A DNA stretch of 64,000 bases from Eulemur rufifrons (lineage: Eukaryota; Chordata; Mammalia; Primates; Lemuridae), in NCBI RefSeq assembly GCF_041146395.1, contig NC_090997.1, positions 35,319,501 to 35,383,500 on the forward strand. The letters are read 5' to 3'. Numbering within the stretch: position 1 is the stretch's first letter; each line of letters begins with the position of its first letter. The notes under the pieces were generated by a model. The model was not told the origin of the DNA. It searched no databases and saw nothing but the letters and a program-made list of their open reading frames with translations. The position numbers and the translations under genes were made by a program. Of the stretch, positions 47,290-59,094 are shown piece after piece.

Positions 47290-47795
47290 AAAATTTCTGA
47301 TAACTATTTTAAAGGACTTGAGTAAATGGAGTTGCATATCATAGACCTGAAAAGGAGGACTAATCATGATAAATATATTTTTTCTCAATTTAAACCAAAG
47401 TTTACTGTATTATTATTTTTGTTAATTTAAAAGTGTAGAAGGCATAAAAATGTGTGAGTATAGACAAAAATGCTGGAAAAGGAAAATTATCAGTAGGGAT
47501 ATGTCATCTCAGATACTATAGAATAAGAAAAAGCTAGAATACCATACCTGCAATTATGAGTACTTGTGAAAGCATGGGTAAACTGAAGAATGGAACAGAA
47601 TAGAAAGCCAAGAAACAGATCCTAGCACATGTCAGTATTTGTTTTATTATAAAGTCACAAATCATGCATAAAGTTATTTTCTGTTCAAAAAAAGTCTTTA
47701 CTTCACACATACATCAAAATAAACTACACTTGGATTAAAAAGATAATATTTAAAATTTTTAATTTTAAATATTTAAAATATTTAAAATTAAACCT
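47290..47795 (+). mobile_element. Older L1 ORF2 remnant, sense
   Basis: 'aatggaacagaatagaaagc' then 'caagaaacagatcctagcac' and later 'caaaataaactacacttgga' match a sense L1 ORF2 section out of register with the L1 just upstream, so this is a separate, older copy. It ends in a self-complementary AT stretch (47745-47792). Confidence 0.6.
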
Positions 47796-47998
47796 ATGTT
47801 ATCCCCTTCCCCCAAGGCTTAGTCAAAGGAAATGTCCCTCACATAATGAGGAGGACCAATCCTCAATCAAGGGAATGATAGCATTCCATTTACACCACTG
47901 ACATGTACATCTTTTGTGATTTACCAGATTTTGCTGAGTGTTCAAATAAGTTTCCTCTAGTGACAATGACACATGAGGATATAAACCAACAATTCATC

Positions 47999-48260
47999 TA
48001 GGATCCTTTACCTGCAATTCTGAAAGCCAAAAAGTTCAGACTACCAAAATATACTTTATAGCTAGCTTGGCAGCACAACCTGACTTTAACTGATATGAGG
48101 CTATTTAGTATCTTTATATGGATGACTATTCACACATTTCACTACAGAAATATGTGATTTCAAGGTACTGCATCAGACCCAATTGGACATATTATGTGTC
48201 TAAAATTCAAATTTTTCTGAATTCTTAAATGCAGTTGGCACCAAAGGATTTCAGATATAT
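47999..48260. mobile_element. Possible decayed DNA transposon
   Basis: 'tgcaattctgaaagccaaaa', 'gcacaacctgactttaactg', 'tgatatgaggctatttagta' and 'ttggcaccaaaggatttcag' recall a mammalian nonautonomous DNA transposon. The end sequences are weakly complementary. The family is not confirmed. Confidence 0.4.
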
Positions 48261-49389
48261 ATGATGATGGGCCTCCATACATGTTTCATTGAATATCATA
48301 TTCTGGAATTTTCAAGCTGGGGGAGACACTGTATGCCAATGAGTAGCACTTTCTCACCTCCTGGTGGAAAGAGGCTCAGGGCCATAGCATTGGCTTCATT
48401 GTAGGTTTAGGGCTCTAGCTCACACCTCATGCCAACCTTAATAACAGTACATTTGAGTCTGGTCATTTTAAAAACAAATTTATGATCTGGGAAAAACAAT
48501 GAAGCTTAAATAATTTATAGCGGTAGAAAGAAAGCCAGAAATAATTCTTAAAGCAAGTCAACCAAAATGAATTACTTCTATGGTGATAAAATACTTTGAG
48601 TTAATGGTTATAATGATTATGTCTAAAGGAACAGAGTAATTATTCACACAGCATAAGATGTATTATTCATTTACTTATCCATTTAATAAACATTAAGCAT
48701 CTAAGTGCAAAAAAACAATTAAACCTACGTTAGTATTTATTTTGTTTGGCATTAAGAGCTTTCTGAGTAAATGGGATGACTTTAAAAGGAATAGAGATGT
48801 TTTCCTACAAAGAAAAATTTAAAATTCTGTATGTATCCCAAAGCAAACATAATGAAAGTTATGTTGCAGAGAAAATTTTCAAATGCTTTATGCATAAAAT
48901 TATGAGGAAACAATTATGTTTGACCTCAGAGAAAATTTTAAAAATTTGTATGTATTAAAAAATATAAAATAATCTAAAATACATATGATAAATGTTACTA
49001 TTCTTAATGTATAAATAGTTCTAATGAATTACAGAGAGATGTATTTCTAATATAAATAGGTAATATACAAAAGAAAAATTACAATGTTGAGTAAACAAAT
49101 GAAAATATGTTCAATATTAACAATTACATGAATAAAAATTAAATCAGAACTATCATTTAGTACTCACCAAATTGTTCATTTAAAAATTACATTAATACCT
49201 ACTATGGAAGATACATTTAAATGAGTGCTGGCATATAATTAGTGATGAAAATAAAAATATTTTACAAGTAGTGGAGCATGGAGCTGACCAATCAGAATAG
49301 AAATCCAATCAATCAGCTCTATGTATATTCTGATTGGAGCATAAACTCTTATAGACTTTCTGGTGGATAATATGTCAAAATACATTATA
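48261..49389. other. AT-rich unassigned sequence
   Basis: About 1.1 kb, no repeat assigned and no coding region supported. It includes the 12-bp inverted repeat at 49288-49337. Confidence 0.45.
49288..49337. repeat. Perfect 12-bp inverted repeat containing CCAAT
   Basis: CCAATCAGAATA at 49288-49299 pairs exactly with TATTCTGATTGG at 49326-49337, with a 26-base loop. Each arm carries a CCAAT box in opposite orientation. No open frame or other promoter feature supports a regulatory role. Confidence 0.7.
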
Positions 49390-49700
49390 CTCTGACACAG
49401 AAATTTCCTCCTGCATGTATTAAATATTTTTGATAAAATTTCAAATTGCTTTCCAGAATGTTTTGTTGATTTATATGTTTAACAACAGTTAATGAGAGTC
49501 TGTTTCCTCACATCATAGACAAAATTGGACGCTTTTTATTTATTTTCACTTATTTTTAATTTTTTCCAATATGATAAATGAGAAAATACTGTTTGATTAT
49601 CAGTTGAGTTTGCATTTCTTTGACTATTAATGGAACTGGCTGTTTGTATTTCTTTCTTTGGGTACTGACTGTTCTTGTCCTTTTACTATTTCATGTTACA
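49390..49700 (-). mobile_element. Ancient L1 3' part, antisense
   Basis: 'caaattgctttccagaatgt', 'gtttgcatttctttgactat' and 'tttgggtactgactgttctt' fit reversed L1M (or L1-derived) 3' ORF2 text. Very diverged. Confidence 0.55.
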
Positions 49701-50789
49701 GGTTTAAACCCTATTAGTATAAGAGTAGAAGAAAATAAATTTAAATGATTTCTCTTCCATTCACATGGCCATATCAATTACTTTTTGTGGTCTCCTTTAG
49801 AACACAGTGTTCTGAATTAAAAACTTAAGAATGAAAGAACATACTGTGTGACATTTTGTCCAAGAACAAATCACTACATTTAAAAGAGCATGCATTACAA
49901 CAGAAAGGGGTGGATGTGGACTGATGAGTTGGTATCATGCTTGCATTTAATTCTGTAGACTTGTCTCTGGTGCCTCATGCATTGCTTCACTTTTCCTCTG
50001 GCCCCTGCCAATACGGGACCACCCAAGTTCTTGAATGCAGCTCTTTCTGTAGGACCTTGAGTAAAGCCCAAATTGCAGGGTGGAAGGTCTTTAGTTTGTC
50101 TGAGGCATGAATAACTTCTCAGCCATTTCTTTCATCCTACTCAAGTTACCATGTGGAATGCCATTCTGGGTAGCTTGGAAACGGTTCTATGCTTGTATCA
50201 TGAAGAGACTGAGACACTTTTTGTGGGCTTTATGATGGTAGTGAGAAAATAAGAAATGAATGTAGGGGTTGACCTAGTTATCTCATCCAACTTGACTGGG
50301 GCTTTGGGTTTCCTTAATCGTTTTCATGTCTAGGGGAACCTTGCAAATGGGTTAGTAAGGAGGAATTTTGAGGGCTACTGATTCAGGGAAATGGATTAAG
50401 TTGTCTAGGGTATGTGGCATCCCATCTGCTTTTGCCCTCAATCTTGTATTTAAAGGGTAAACCTGACATTGTGGGGTTGTTGACAGTTAGCTATATTATT
50501 GGCTCTCATATAAGAGAGTCTCTGAGAAATTTTAGAGCCACATTTTGGTCATGAAAAATAGGATAATTATTATATTTTCCTAAGGAGAATCAACTCTTTG
50601 ACTGAGTTGTGCCCACAAGTTTTTCAATATTTTTCTAATTCCTTGTTTGCCAGTGATTGGTGCTTTCGAGGGCATTAAAATTATTTACAAAGCAACAAAA
50701 TGCAGCTTTTATCTTGTAGATGATGTAATAGAAACAGCTGCAGAAGATGCTTTAGAAACTGCCTTGCTCTTTGTGCAGCCTCAGGGCAG
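49701..50789. other. Unassigned sequence
   Basis: About 1.1 kb of moderate complexity with no recognised repeat. No long open frame. Confidence 0.45.
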
Positions 50790-50930
50790 TTAGTAATACT
50801 TATCTTCTCCAAATTCATCTCCTCCCATATAAAAGGGAGATGCATTATCTATCATGTCTAACTCACAGGGTATGGTCAGAATTAAATGAGAGACTGAATG
50901 TTAAAGTGCTAGAAAACAAAATATTATATG
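50790..50930 (-). repeat. MIR SINE, antisense
   Basis: 'cttctccaaattcatctcct', 'ataaaagggagatgcattat' and 'ggtatggtcagaattaaatg', then 'ttaaagtgctagaaaac', are the reversed MIR core and end. A 92-codon frame (50771-51049) spans it by chance. Confidence 0.7.
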
Positions 50931-51595
50931 AATACAGGGTACTGTTATCAAATGATAAATGCCAAGCTATGAGTGATAGACTTTTTAAAGTATTTTCTGA
51001 TGGAATAACCATTATGACAAAAGTTATGGGAAACACTAAAACATCATGAAATTCCCATAATCCTTGAGAGGGTGTATGTGCATAAAAATATTTGCCCACC
51101 TTGGCACTTTTTTTGTGTGTGTGAATTCCATTTTTTCCCTCTTGAATTATTTTACCTATCATCTACCTTTAAAATATAAAAAATTATCTGAACTTTCTGT
51201 CTCTTAAAAACATTTCTAAGCTTTTACTTTTCTTGAGATAATAAACCCATTGATTTAAATTCATGTTAATGCTTGAAATGATTCATGATTTTTTTCCTAT
51301 TATGGAAAACATAAATTTGGAAATAAAATATCTGTGTGTATATGTTATTTGTGTGGGTCTATGTGTGTATACACACACACACACACAGACATGTGCAGAA
51401 GTTGCATTACCAAATATGGCAGGAAATCTAAATGACTGGTATAAAAAGTATATGTTTCAGTCTTGATTCATGCACTGTGGCCATAAAATACACCCAGTTT
51501 TAATGTCACTGTCTTATTCAGCATTCCATTTCAAAGTAATTACTTTATATTCTGATTTAGCATGGCAGTTTCAGTTTCTAAATGGCTAAAGAATT
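50931..51595. other. Unassigned sequence with a CA tract
   Basis: (AC)n at 51371-51387, preceded by TG-rich sequence, so it can fold on itself. Nothing else recognised. Confidence 0.5.
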
Positions 51596-51603
51596 AAGAC
51601 TGA

Positions 51604-51667
51604 GACAAAGTCATGACATGTAACCAAAATGTTTGTACCCCCATATTATCCTGAAACAATAAGAAAA
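51604..51667 (+). mobile_element. 64-bp L1 3' tip insertion with TSD
   Basis: Only the last bases of a strepsirrhine L1 are present ('catgtaaccaaaatgtttgt', 'acccccatattatcctgaaa') plus an A-rich tail. AAGACTGA is repeated at 51596-51603 and 51668-51675, an 8-bp target-site duplication around the insert. This is an extreme 5' truncation. Confidence 0.82.
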
Positions 51668-51675
51668 AAGACTGA

Positions 51676-52154
51676 CATTAGTAGGAAATTTCTATTTCAA
51701 TTTCTCCTATAGTGGTGTCAAATGGTTTAATACCAGTTTTATGATTCTGTCTCAGTTTGTTTTATTTTTTCTTTGTCGAGAATGTTTCACAATGTTAATA
51801 CTGAGGCATATAATATAAAATGTATTATTGTATTGATAGAATCTCAAAGCTAGCTATTATACAAACTCATTTACCACATGTAACTGAGGAACACTGTGCT
51901 TCACATTTTACACATTGAGAAACCAGTGCACAGACAAGCATTAAAAGAAGTTAGAGAAGTCTAATGTTACTGACCTTACAAACTCAGAGTTGTGATCATC
52001 TGTGAGTTAAAACAACAACAACAAAAAATAACAACAACAACAAACCCTAATGTGCCCAGATGATGCCAAAATAGTTAGGTGATGTGGTCACACAGGCCAC
52101 AAAAACCTGTCAATTCAGTAAATAAAATGCATTTAACCATCAGGAATGTATTTC
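51676..52154. other. Unassigned sequence with (AAC)n
   Basis: No repeat family apart from the trinucleotide tract at 52009-52044. Confidence 0.45.
52009..52044 (+). repeat. (AAC)n microsatellite, imperfect
   Basis: Two runs of AAC/ACA units separated by 'aaaaaat'. Confidence 0.9.
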
Positions 52155-52365
52155 AATCAAAGCTTTGGTTACATAAATTGCCTTTGTACCAGAGTCAAAA
52201 CTACAAGCATGCTCATCCCGCAGACAGCACACACCGCACCCCTTCGGTGTGAGTTTATCCATCCCCTTCTCCTCCCTCCCACCTGCCCGACACCTGACTG
52301 CTACTTCCGTATGTGCACATAAGTGTTGATGGATTAGTACCAATTTAATGGTGAGTACATGCATA
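52155..52365 (-). mobile_element. Strepsirrhine L1 3' UTR fragment, antisense
   Basis: 'tttggttacataaattgcct' and the C-rich stretch 'ctcctccctcccacctgccc' are followed by 'cacataagtgttgatggatt' and 'taccaatttaatggtgagta', the same order as at 36560-36780. About 200 bp, truncated 5'. A poly-T start is not obvious. Confidence 0.85.
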
Positions 52366-52554
52366 TTAAGTTCTTATTGGCAAAGACTGTGTGTTTATAT
52401 CACTTCTGTATCCTTCAGACTACCTCAGACCAATGTTATATATGTGGTTCAAATATGTATGTTCAATACAAGTTATGATATGTTAACAATATGAAGAATT
52501 TATATCTATGATGTCTCCTTAAGCTCCAGATTTATATTCAGATGTGCATCGTTT

Positions 52555-52800
52555 GACTCATACTCAGAGGGAACAAAAAGGAGGAAGAAGCAAAATCAAA
52601 AAGTACAGTTGCTAGCTGGGTCCATCCCTATAGTGAGCATTTCCAACTTCCAGCAGCTTCTTTTTATGTCTCATTGGTCACATCAATGTAATGGAGGTTG
52701 GGAAATTTCTATTTCTAACCAGGCACATTTCTGACCTTGAGAGTATAGGGAAGAATGGAGAATGGATACTAAGAAAGCAACTACCAGATTCTGACAGAAA
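52555..52800 (-). mobile_element. MaLR-like LTR fragment, antisense
   Basis: 'aggaggaagaagcaaaatca', 'cagcagcttctttttatgtc', 'attggtcacatcaatgtaat' and 'ggagaatggatactaagaaa' read as a reversed LTR of a family like the one at 40425-40835. Only part is present. Confidence 0.5.
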
Positions 52801-53841
52801 ACAAACAAACAAAAACCAAAGCAAACCCTGTAGGGGAGTCTACCTGTAGGGTCCAAGGTTGATTCAAGCTCGACATGTCCCAAATCCAGCTTCCTCTCCC
52901 CTATACCCACCTCTTTTGTGCTGGTACCATCTCTGTGAATAGCCCCATCCTGTCAGTCACCCACACCAGAAATACAGGAGGCATACCAGATTCCAATCTT
53001 TCACGTACACTCTGAGTTAATTCATTTTATACAGCTTCAGTTTCTATCTCTAATATCTGTTCCTCCTCGCAAGTCCTATTGCCAATATTTTAGGGAGGTT
53101 TCTTCGTGTCTGGGTAGCAGTAGTTTTTTATTGCCCTCTCAGCCTTCATATCTACTTCATCCCCACCCACCCTTTCTGGCCATCTTCCCAGTAGCTCTCA
53201 ATTTCCATTTGGATTCCAGAGAAGCTGGCTCCGTCTATAATTTTAAAGATGAAGTGTATGACATAAGCTAAGAAAATTAGCATATTCCATCCTCCTGGAA
53301 TGCAGATAATAGTTCAAAAATGATCACATGAGTGTAGCCAGTGTAAACACAAAATCTATAGTGACTTTTTCTGCTAAGGAAATAACACTCTTTCCTACTT
53401 GATGCTACTACAGGAACATGGAGAACTGAGAGACCATGGAAACCATGTGGTGATCATGAGGCACGATTGCCTGTGATGAAGCCTACACCAAGAAGTGTAG
53501 AATACTCAGAGAGAGCAAAACTAGGTCCTTCGTGTCAATGTTGGGTCACTGGTTAAATCCCCTACCTGGGCCAGCTCTACCTCTGGAACTCTTCAGAAAG
53601 GAAGACATTAAATTCCATTAATTGAATAAGCAAGTTTGAGTTGGGTTTTGTTTCATACTGCCAAAAGCATCCTATTGATTCAGTCTGGCAATTTCTTGTT
53701 TAACTGGAAGAGTAGTGTATTCAAAAGTCCCTAAAATAATAAAGGTAAGATTTTGAGATAATTGTTAGACTGGTACATTTTAAAATAAATAGGATAATGT
53801 CCTCTAGTGATTTGCTTACCAAAGGACTGCCTCTATAAGTA
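52801..53841. other. Unassigned sequence
   Basis: About 1 kb, moderate GC, no recognised repeat or coding region. Confidence 0.45.
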
Positions 53842-53975
53842 GGGTGACCATCAGTCCTGATTAGACTGCAAGAGTCCCCAGTTTATGACCCTTAAACCAA
53901 CATAATTATTGATAGCTCCCCAACTCCTAATAAAGTATGCCAGTTTGGACAATAAATTATATAGTCACTGAGCTA
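53842..53975. mobile_element. Small DNA transposon, nonautonomous
   Basis: It starts 'tagggtgaccatcagtcctg' and ends 'aattatatagtcact', the two ends being loosely inverted copies (agggtgac / gtcact). The interior shares 'cataattatt' and 'aataaatta'-type blocks with 44230-44350. This is a known type of mammalian MITE; name not certain. Confidence 0.6.
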
Positions 53976-54735
53976 ATAAGGTATCCAAGGCTGAAGTAAT
54001 TGTTTAGTTTTGGAACCAATTACCAGTTGAAATATATAACAATAAGCAATTTTGGACACAATGATTGAAAAAACTTTTATCCTAAAAAGTTTAAAAAGTT
54101 TTATCCTAAAAAGTTTAAAGACATGAATACAAACCTCTGAACAGTGTTCCTGGCTGTCTGAGCTGTCTCAGCATTCACCGGTCATCATACCATTTACACT
54201 TCGACACTTCAGCAACATAAAGCAGAAACACTTAGGATCTGAAAGGGCTGCCACACCCTTGGTAAAGTAGTTTAGTGGGATTGGAAGTAACTTGTCATCT
54301 TCCTGCCAATAGACATTACTATAGTGTTTTTTAAGTAATCCAAAATATTTTTTTAATGCCTTGAAATCTTATCCTCTGATGTGATGTTAGATTGCATCTA
54401 GCTATTTAGAGTAGACTAGAATACCCATCATCACTATGCTTTTCTTTTTTCTTTCTTTTTTTTCCTACCAATTCTCTATAAAGTGATAAAGCCTTGGATT
54501 AAGTTTCAAACTGATAAAGTCTTTTTAAAAAATTACTTTGCCAGAGTAAAGAGCCCATGTGCTTTAGTTGATAAAGCGTTGGGATAAGAATTACGAGACG
54601 TAGGTTTAGAGATATTTTCTATCTTACTCATTGCCATACTCCCCTTGTTTAGAATAGTGATGGGAACATAGTGGGATGGCTATTTGTTGAATTAATGAAT
54701 AGTGCTTGTATGCATGATTTATAATCAAAAGCTGT
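53976..54735. other. Unassigned sequence with a 25-bp tandem repeat
   Basis: TTTTATCCTAAAAAGTTTAA appears twice with a 25-bp period in 54074-54119. Around 54560-54620 a weak MIR-like start may precede the MIR at 54736. Confidence 0.5.
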
Positions 54736-54855
54736 ATAGCCTGTCTGGTGTCAATTTTCTCATCTGTAAAATGGTATTAAAATATGTACCCCATTTACCT
54801 CATAATTTTGTTAGGAGGATCAAAAAAGTTAATTGTGTGAAAAGCTAGAAAGATA
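54736..54855 (-). repeat. MIR SINE, antisense
   Basis: 'ttttctcatctgtaaaatgg' is the reversed MIR core, followed by 'accccatttacctcataatt' and 'ttgttaggaggatcaaaaaa'. Confidence 0.82.
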
Positions 54856-57696
54856 TAAAATTAAATACAAAGGCAATGATTACAAAAAGAATGTAAATGT
54901 TACAAGATCTTTCAATTTCTACCCAGGAGGTATATCTAAATTTGAATTACCAAGATCGTTATGTTGCTTCCACATATATTAATATTATCGCAACTATTCT
55001 TTACTTCTTCCAATTTTAAAGCACATTGAAACAGATTAAGTAATTCATCAGAAAAATCAGAGTATATATGGAAAAATTCCATCAATGAATACATTGAGAA
55101 ACTTGTAATTATTGCCATAATTCTTGAATTGAAATTCTACATAGCCACAAATGTGGCAATTATTAGAAGAGTTCTAGTTTTCTTAGGCACCAGAAATAGA
55201 AAATATTGATTTGTTACTGATTCCAGTATTTAATAATATCTCATGAAGAGAAGTTATTTTAGAAAATATACTTCAGTGTACAGGAAGCACAAACATTAAC
55301 AAACAAACCACCTTCCTTTTTATGGTTTTGGATCAAAACCAAACGCAAAATTTGTAATGGCAGAATATTTAACTTACAATTCCCTTTCTGGGGCCCAACG
55401 TTTTAAAGAGAAATTTCAAACAAAAATAATATATTTATAGAACCAGAACTCATGTTACATTGAATAAAAATTATGGTTGGTGGTCCAGCTTTGGGAAATT
55501 TCAGCAGCCTCATATACAAATGCCAGCTTCTCACATAGTGCCTTACTGTGGTTACCTTTTACTCTATACCTAACCACCCCCTTATAGCCATTCAAACTTC
55601 TTTGCTAGCAAATTCTCTTTAGGAATTAATTTAGCAACATGCAAAGAACTTCTCTAGACCACCCAGGTTCCAGTCAAAACACTAGAGGCAATGGGGCAAT
55701 TTTCCTTAGTCTGGAAAAATGAATAACCTATAGGACTAAGCTGGGCAAGGGCCACAGAACAGCTGAGACATATGAAATTTCGGTGAATCAAAGAGAGGGA
55801 ACAAAGTGTCCCCGAGGGAGTGAAGCATCTAGGGAAGGTCTGGGGACAAGATATCTTTGCTGTACCCACTGTCCCAAGCCCTTGGCTATTAACAGTAGAG
55901 AGAAAGGGAAAATAAGGTATAAAGTAAGAGCGGTTTAGTGATTGTCAGAGCTTGAGTAGAAACAGAAATAAACCCCCATCTGTCGAAAGGTCAGCCATGG
56001 TGGAAATGCAAAGACATTTTTATCAAGTGCTGATGCTCAGTATCAGAGTGGAAACCAACCACAATATTCTTAATAATTATAAATTTTTATCATTTTTTGT
56101 GAGTTTGGTCCAATGATCAAGTACAGGCATAATTTTAATAAAAATACCTTTATGTTGCCTTGAAATATGAGCAATTTGTTCCATGGGCCAGTGAAAGGTG
56201 GAAAGTATTAAAGCCCCATACAAATACTCCAAGGCTAAGAATGACTTTGCTCAGTCACTGGGTGATCATTTCTATTAAGTGGGCCAGAGGCCAAACTGAG
56301 GCTGGACCCTGCATTTGGGGCCGGAGCTTGGGCTGTGGTTTGAGTTTCCAGGGGCATCAATACCACTTTCCTGCAGCCAGAGAGACCACAGGTCCGACAC
56401 CAGGAATACCACCTACAAAGGAAGCCGGGGGCTCACACAGTGAGACTGTGTAACACGAAGGGGTGACTAATAAATTATCTACTCATTAGAAACAGGAAGG
56501 GAGGCAGGCTGTGGTGGCCAAGAAGGAGAATGGAAAGAGCAGCTGGGAAGGCCTCTGAGGACCAGGTGAATGACCTGGAGGAAGGACGGGGGCAAGCAGG
56601 GTGAATACCAGGACTCCGGGGACTTGAGCGCTTAACGCTGGCTTTGTGGTGTTTGTATGTGTAGATTGCCGAAACACATGGGCTCTGGGGGACGCTGGTT
56701 ATTTTTATTAGGCCAGAAAATGTATTGCATGAACAAAGAAGAGTTCTTTTGCATTATTTAAATTTAAAATGTAACCATTAGGTAAAAATATAGGAATTTT
56801 GTGGATCTTTACGGACTGGTTTCTGTATCAAGTTCAACTACATTTTATAGGACCAGAGTATGTAATTTTATTGGCATAAGTTTGGAGAAGGAACTAAAAG
56901 AACTTGCCTATTTTGTCCCAAGAAAAGGCAAAGGCTCTGGAGAGGAATCTGTTACAGGAGGGATCTGTTATTTCCCTTAATCCCCTAATAGCAAGGTTTT
57001 AACAGGCCTGAGACATTGATCAGAACCATCTGACAGTGGTAAGTGGGTCAAGTCTTAGCGCTGTGCCCCAGTTTGCAGTGTGTCCACACAATGGAGTGTG
57101 TGAGTGAGTAAGTCTGTTAGGAGCTCATTTTTAGTGTCTCTAAAAGGAATTACACTTGAACATCAATGGAAGAACAGTTAGGCCTTTAATACCAGGATCT
57201 GTTCCACACAGATGCAATAATGTGGGCATTGTTTGTGATCTCTGAAGAGTAGTTATATCAAGCAGGAAAAGTTTTTTCTTTTTTTCCTTTCTGTGAAGTA
57301 TATCATTTATACACCACTTGATATTTTAGTTAGTTCTTCCGACTATGATTCAGGAGTTTTCTGGTGTTTTATGTAGAAATACCAGATGTTAGACTATAAG
57401 TAACGATGAAGGATTGTGGATGACTATTGAAGTGGAAAAAGAATTCTTTTCTCAGGGAAAGGAATAAGCACTTGCTCAATAAAATGAGATAATCAAAAGC
57501 AGAAACACTTTAAAACCTTAGTAGAATGGAAATAATATCATATGAGAGAAATTGTTTATTCAGTTAGCATATAAAATTCCAAGCAGGAATAGGCTAACTA
57601 TATAATCTTTCCATATCCATGTTAGACTTTTTGGTGAGTGGAAATGGTGGCTGGATAAATTTTGGCCGAATAAAAATGGTAGATTTGTTCCACTTG

Positions 57697-57699
<3 letters not shown>
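54856..57699. other. Unassigned sequence, partly GC-richer
   Basis: 2.8 kb with no recognised repeat family. 56200-56700 is clearly more GC-rich than its surroundings and carries a 97-codon plus frame (56160-56453) and a 63-codon minus frame (56677-56486), neither with a familiar domain. It could hold a conserved regulatory element or an old exon, but nothing visible proves either. Confidence 0.45.

Positions 57700-57735
<36 letters not shown>
57700..57735 (+). repeat. T36 homopolymer
   Basis: 36 T in a row, the longest homopolymer here. No antisense retroposon body was recognised next to it. It lies 52 bp left of the sense Alu and could be the expanded tail of an otherwise lost insert. Confidence 0.92.
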
Positions 57736-57737
<2 letters not shown>

Positions 57738-57787
57738 CAGAATAGATCTGAAGTGAGGTACACATAGATTATTTAAAAAAAACTTCT

Positions 57788-58118
57788 GGCCGGGCGCGGT
57801 GGCTCACGCCTGTAATCCTAGCACTCTGGGAGGCCGAGGCGGGTGGATTGCTCAAGGTCAGGAGTTCGAGACCAGCCTGAGCGAGACCCCGTCTCTACTA
57901 AAAATAGAAAGACATTATATGGACAACTAAAAATCTATATAGAAAAAAAAAATTAGCCGGGCATAGTGGCGCATGCCTGTAGTCCCAGCTACTCGGGAGG
58001 CTGAGGCAGTAGGATCGCTTAAGCCGAGGAGTCTGAGGTTGCTGTGAGCTAAGCTGACGCCACGGCACTCACTCTAGCCTGGGCAACAAAGTGAGACTCT
58101 GTCTCAACAAAAAAAAAA
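57788..58118 (+). mobile_element. Alu SINE, sense, young strepsirrhine type
   Basis: It begins GGCCGGGCGCGGTGGCTCAC, includes the Pol III A box and B box ('ggttcgagacc'-like at 57863-57873), the strepsirrhine middle segment around 57911-57950 ('ttatatggacaactaaaaat'), a right arm and a poly-A tail. The 13-bp duplication of eight A plus CTTCT is at 57775-57787 and 58119-58131. Many CpGs remain, so it is much younger than the Alu at 1795. It is dimeric and 331 bp with tail. Confidence 0.97.
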
Positions 58119-58131
58119 AAAAAAAACTTCT

Positions 58132-58479
58132 AATACGGAACTCTGCAGGGATGTAGGTTTTCTCCTAAGTGTATATTTTATTATATTCTTTGGACTCTTC
58201 TCTGGCACACACATAAAATTCAGTCACTCCCACTATATAATCCACGTAACATTTTGAATCAGTAGAAAGCAGAGTAATGGAAATGTCATTGCTGCCAGTG
58301 TACAGGGCTTTCTAATCATGTACCACCGGGTTAAATGGAATGCTATTTACAGGTCCAAAAATCCACAGGGACATTCTGATTTAAGACTGAGTGCAGTACT
58401 TAATACATATCAGGTAGCATCACTCTAGCTAGCACATTCAGTTTGATAAACGGGGTCTGAAGGAGGCAGAGTAGTAAGT
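58132..58479. other. Unassigned sequence
   Basis: About 350 bp with no recognised feature. Confidence 0.4.
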
Positions 58480-58685
58480 GACTAGAAGCTGGGCTTGGAG
58501 TCAAAGACTTCAGAGACGATTACTCAGGAATTCGCCTTCAGCTGCTTACCAGCTGTCTGAATTGGGTCGGTTGCTTAACTTTGACTCATTTTCTTAATCT
58601 GTAATGGGAATAACAGTATGTCTCGTGAATGATTGTTGGTCTTAAATAAACTATCTGGGTCATATAGGCTGTTTAATATTAATAA
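58480..58685 (-). repeat. MIR SINE, antisense
   Basis: Reversed MIR in order: 'gggcttggagtcaaagactt', 'cagctgcttaccagctgtct', 'cattttcttaatctgtaatg', then 'cttaaataaactatctgg'. Nearly full length but diverged. Confidence 0.75.
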
Positions 58686-59094
58686 ATATAATTTCTTTAC
58701 ACATTTTTCATATTGTTTAGCTACAAAAATGGCATAAAATAATGTTTTTTTTTTTTTTTTTTGGTGGTTGTTTTCATCCAGCCTTGGGAAATAGAGCATG
58801 GAGTCCACAAACCACTTGGTGAGGATGCTGGAAATACCACATCTAATGACCATTAAAGCAACATTAATATCAGTTTTTCATCATCTTTCAGATCAGTACA
58901 TGTAATTCAAATTACAATATAAATACATGGAAAGTAGTAAATATTCATTAAACACTAGAAATAATAATACAGGCATACAATCTTCTTACAATAAGTTTGT
59001 GACTTAAATTCAGTTGTCTAAAATATGGTGTTAAAGAAGCTGAGGCAGAGTGTGAGAATGCAAACGACCTTTGCCACTTTATAGGCCCTCTATC
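58686..59094. other. Unassigned sequence with T18 run
   Basis: T-run at 58745-58762. Otherwise nothing recognised. Confidence 0.45.

Noticed and set aside
50863..51162. 99-codon minus-strand frame, and the 92-codon plus frame overlapping it
   Set aside because: They overlap each other and an antisense MIR. Length is within chance for AT-rich DNA read in six frames, and no domain is seen.
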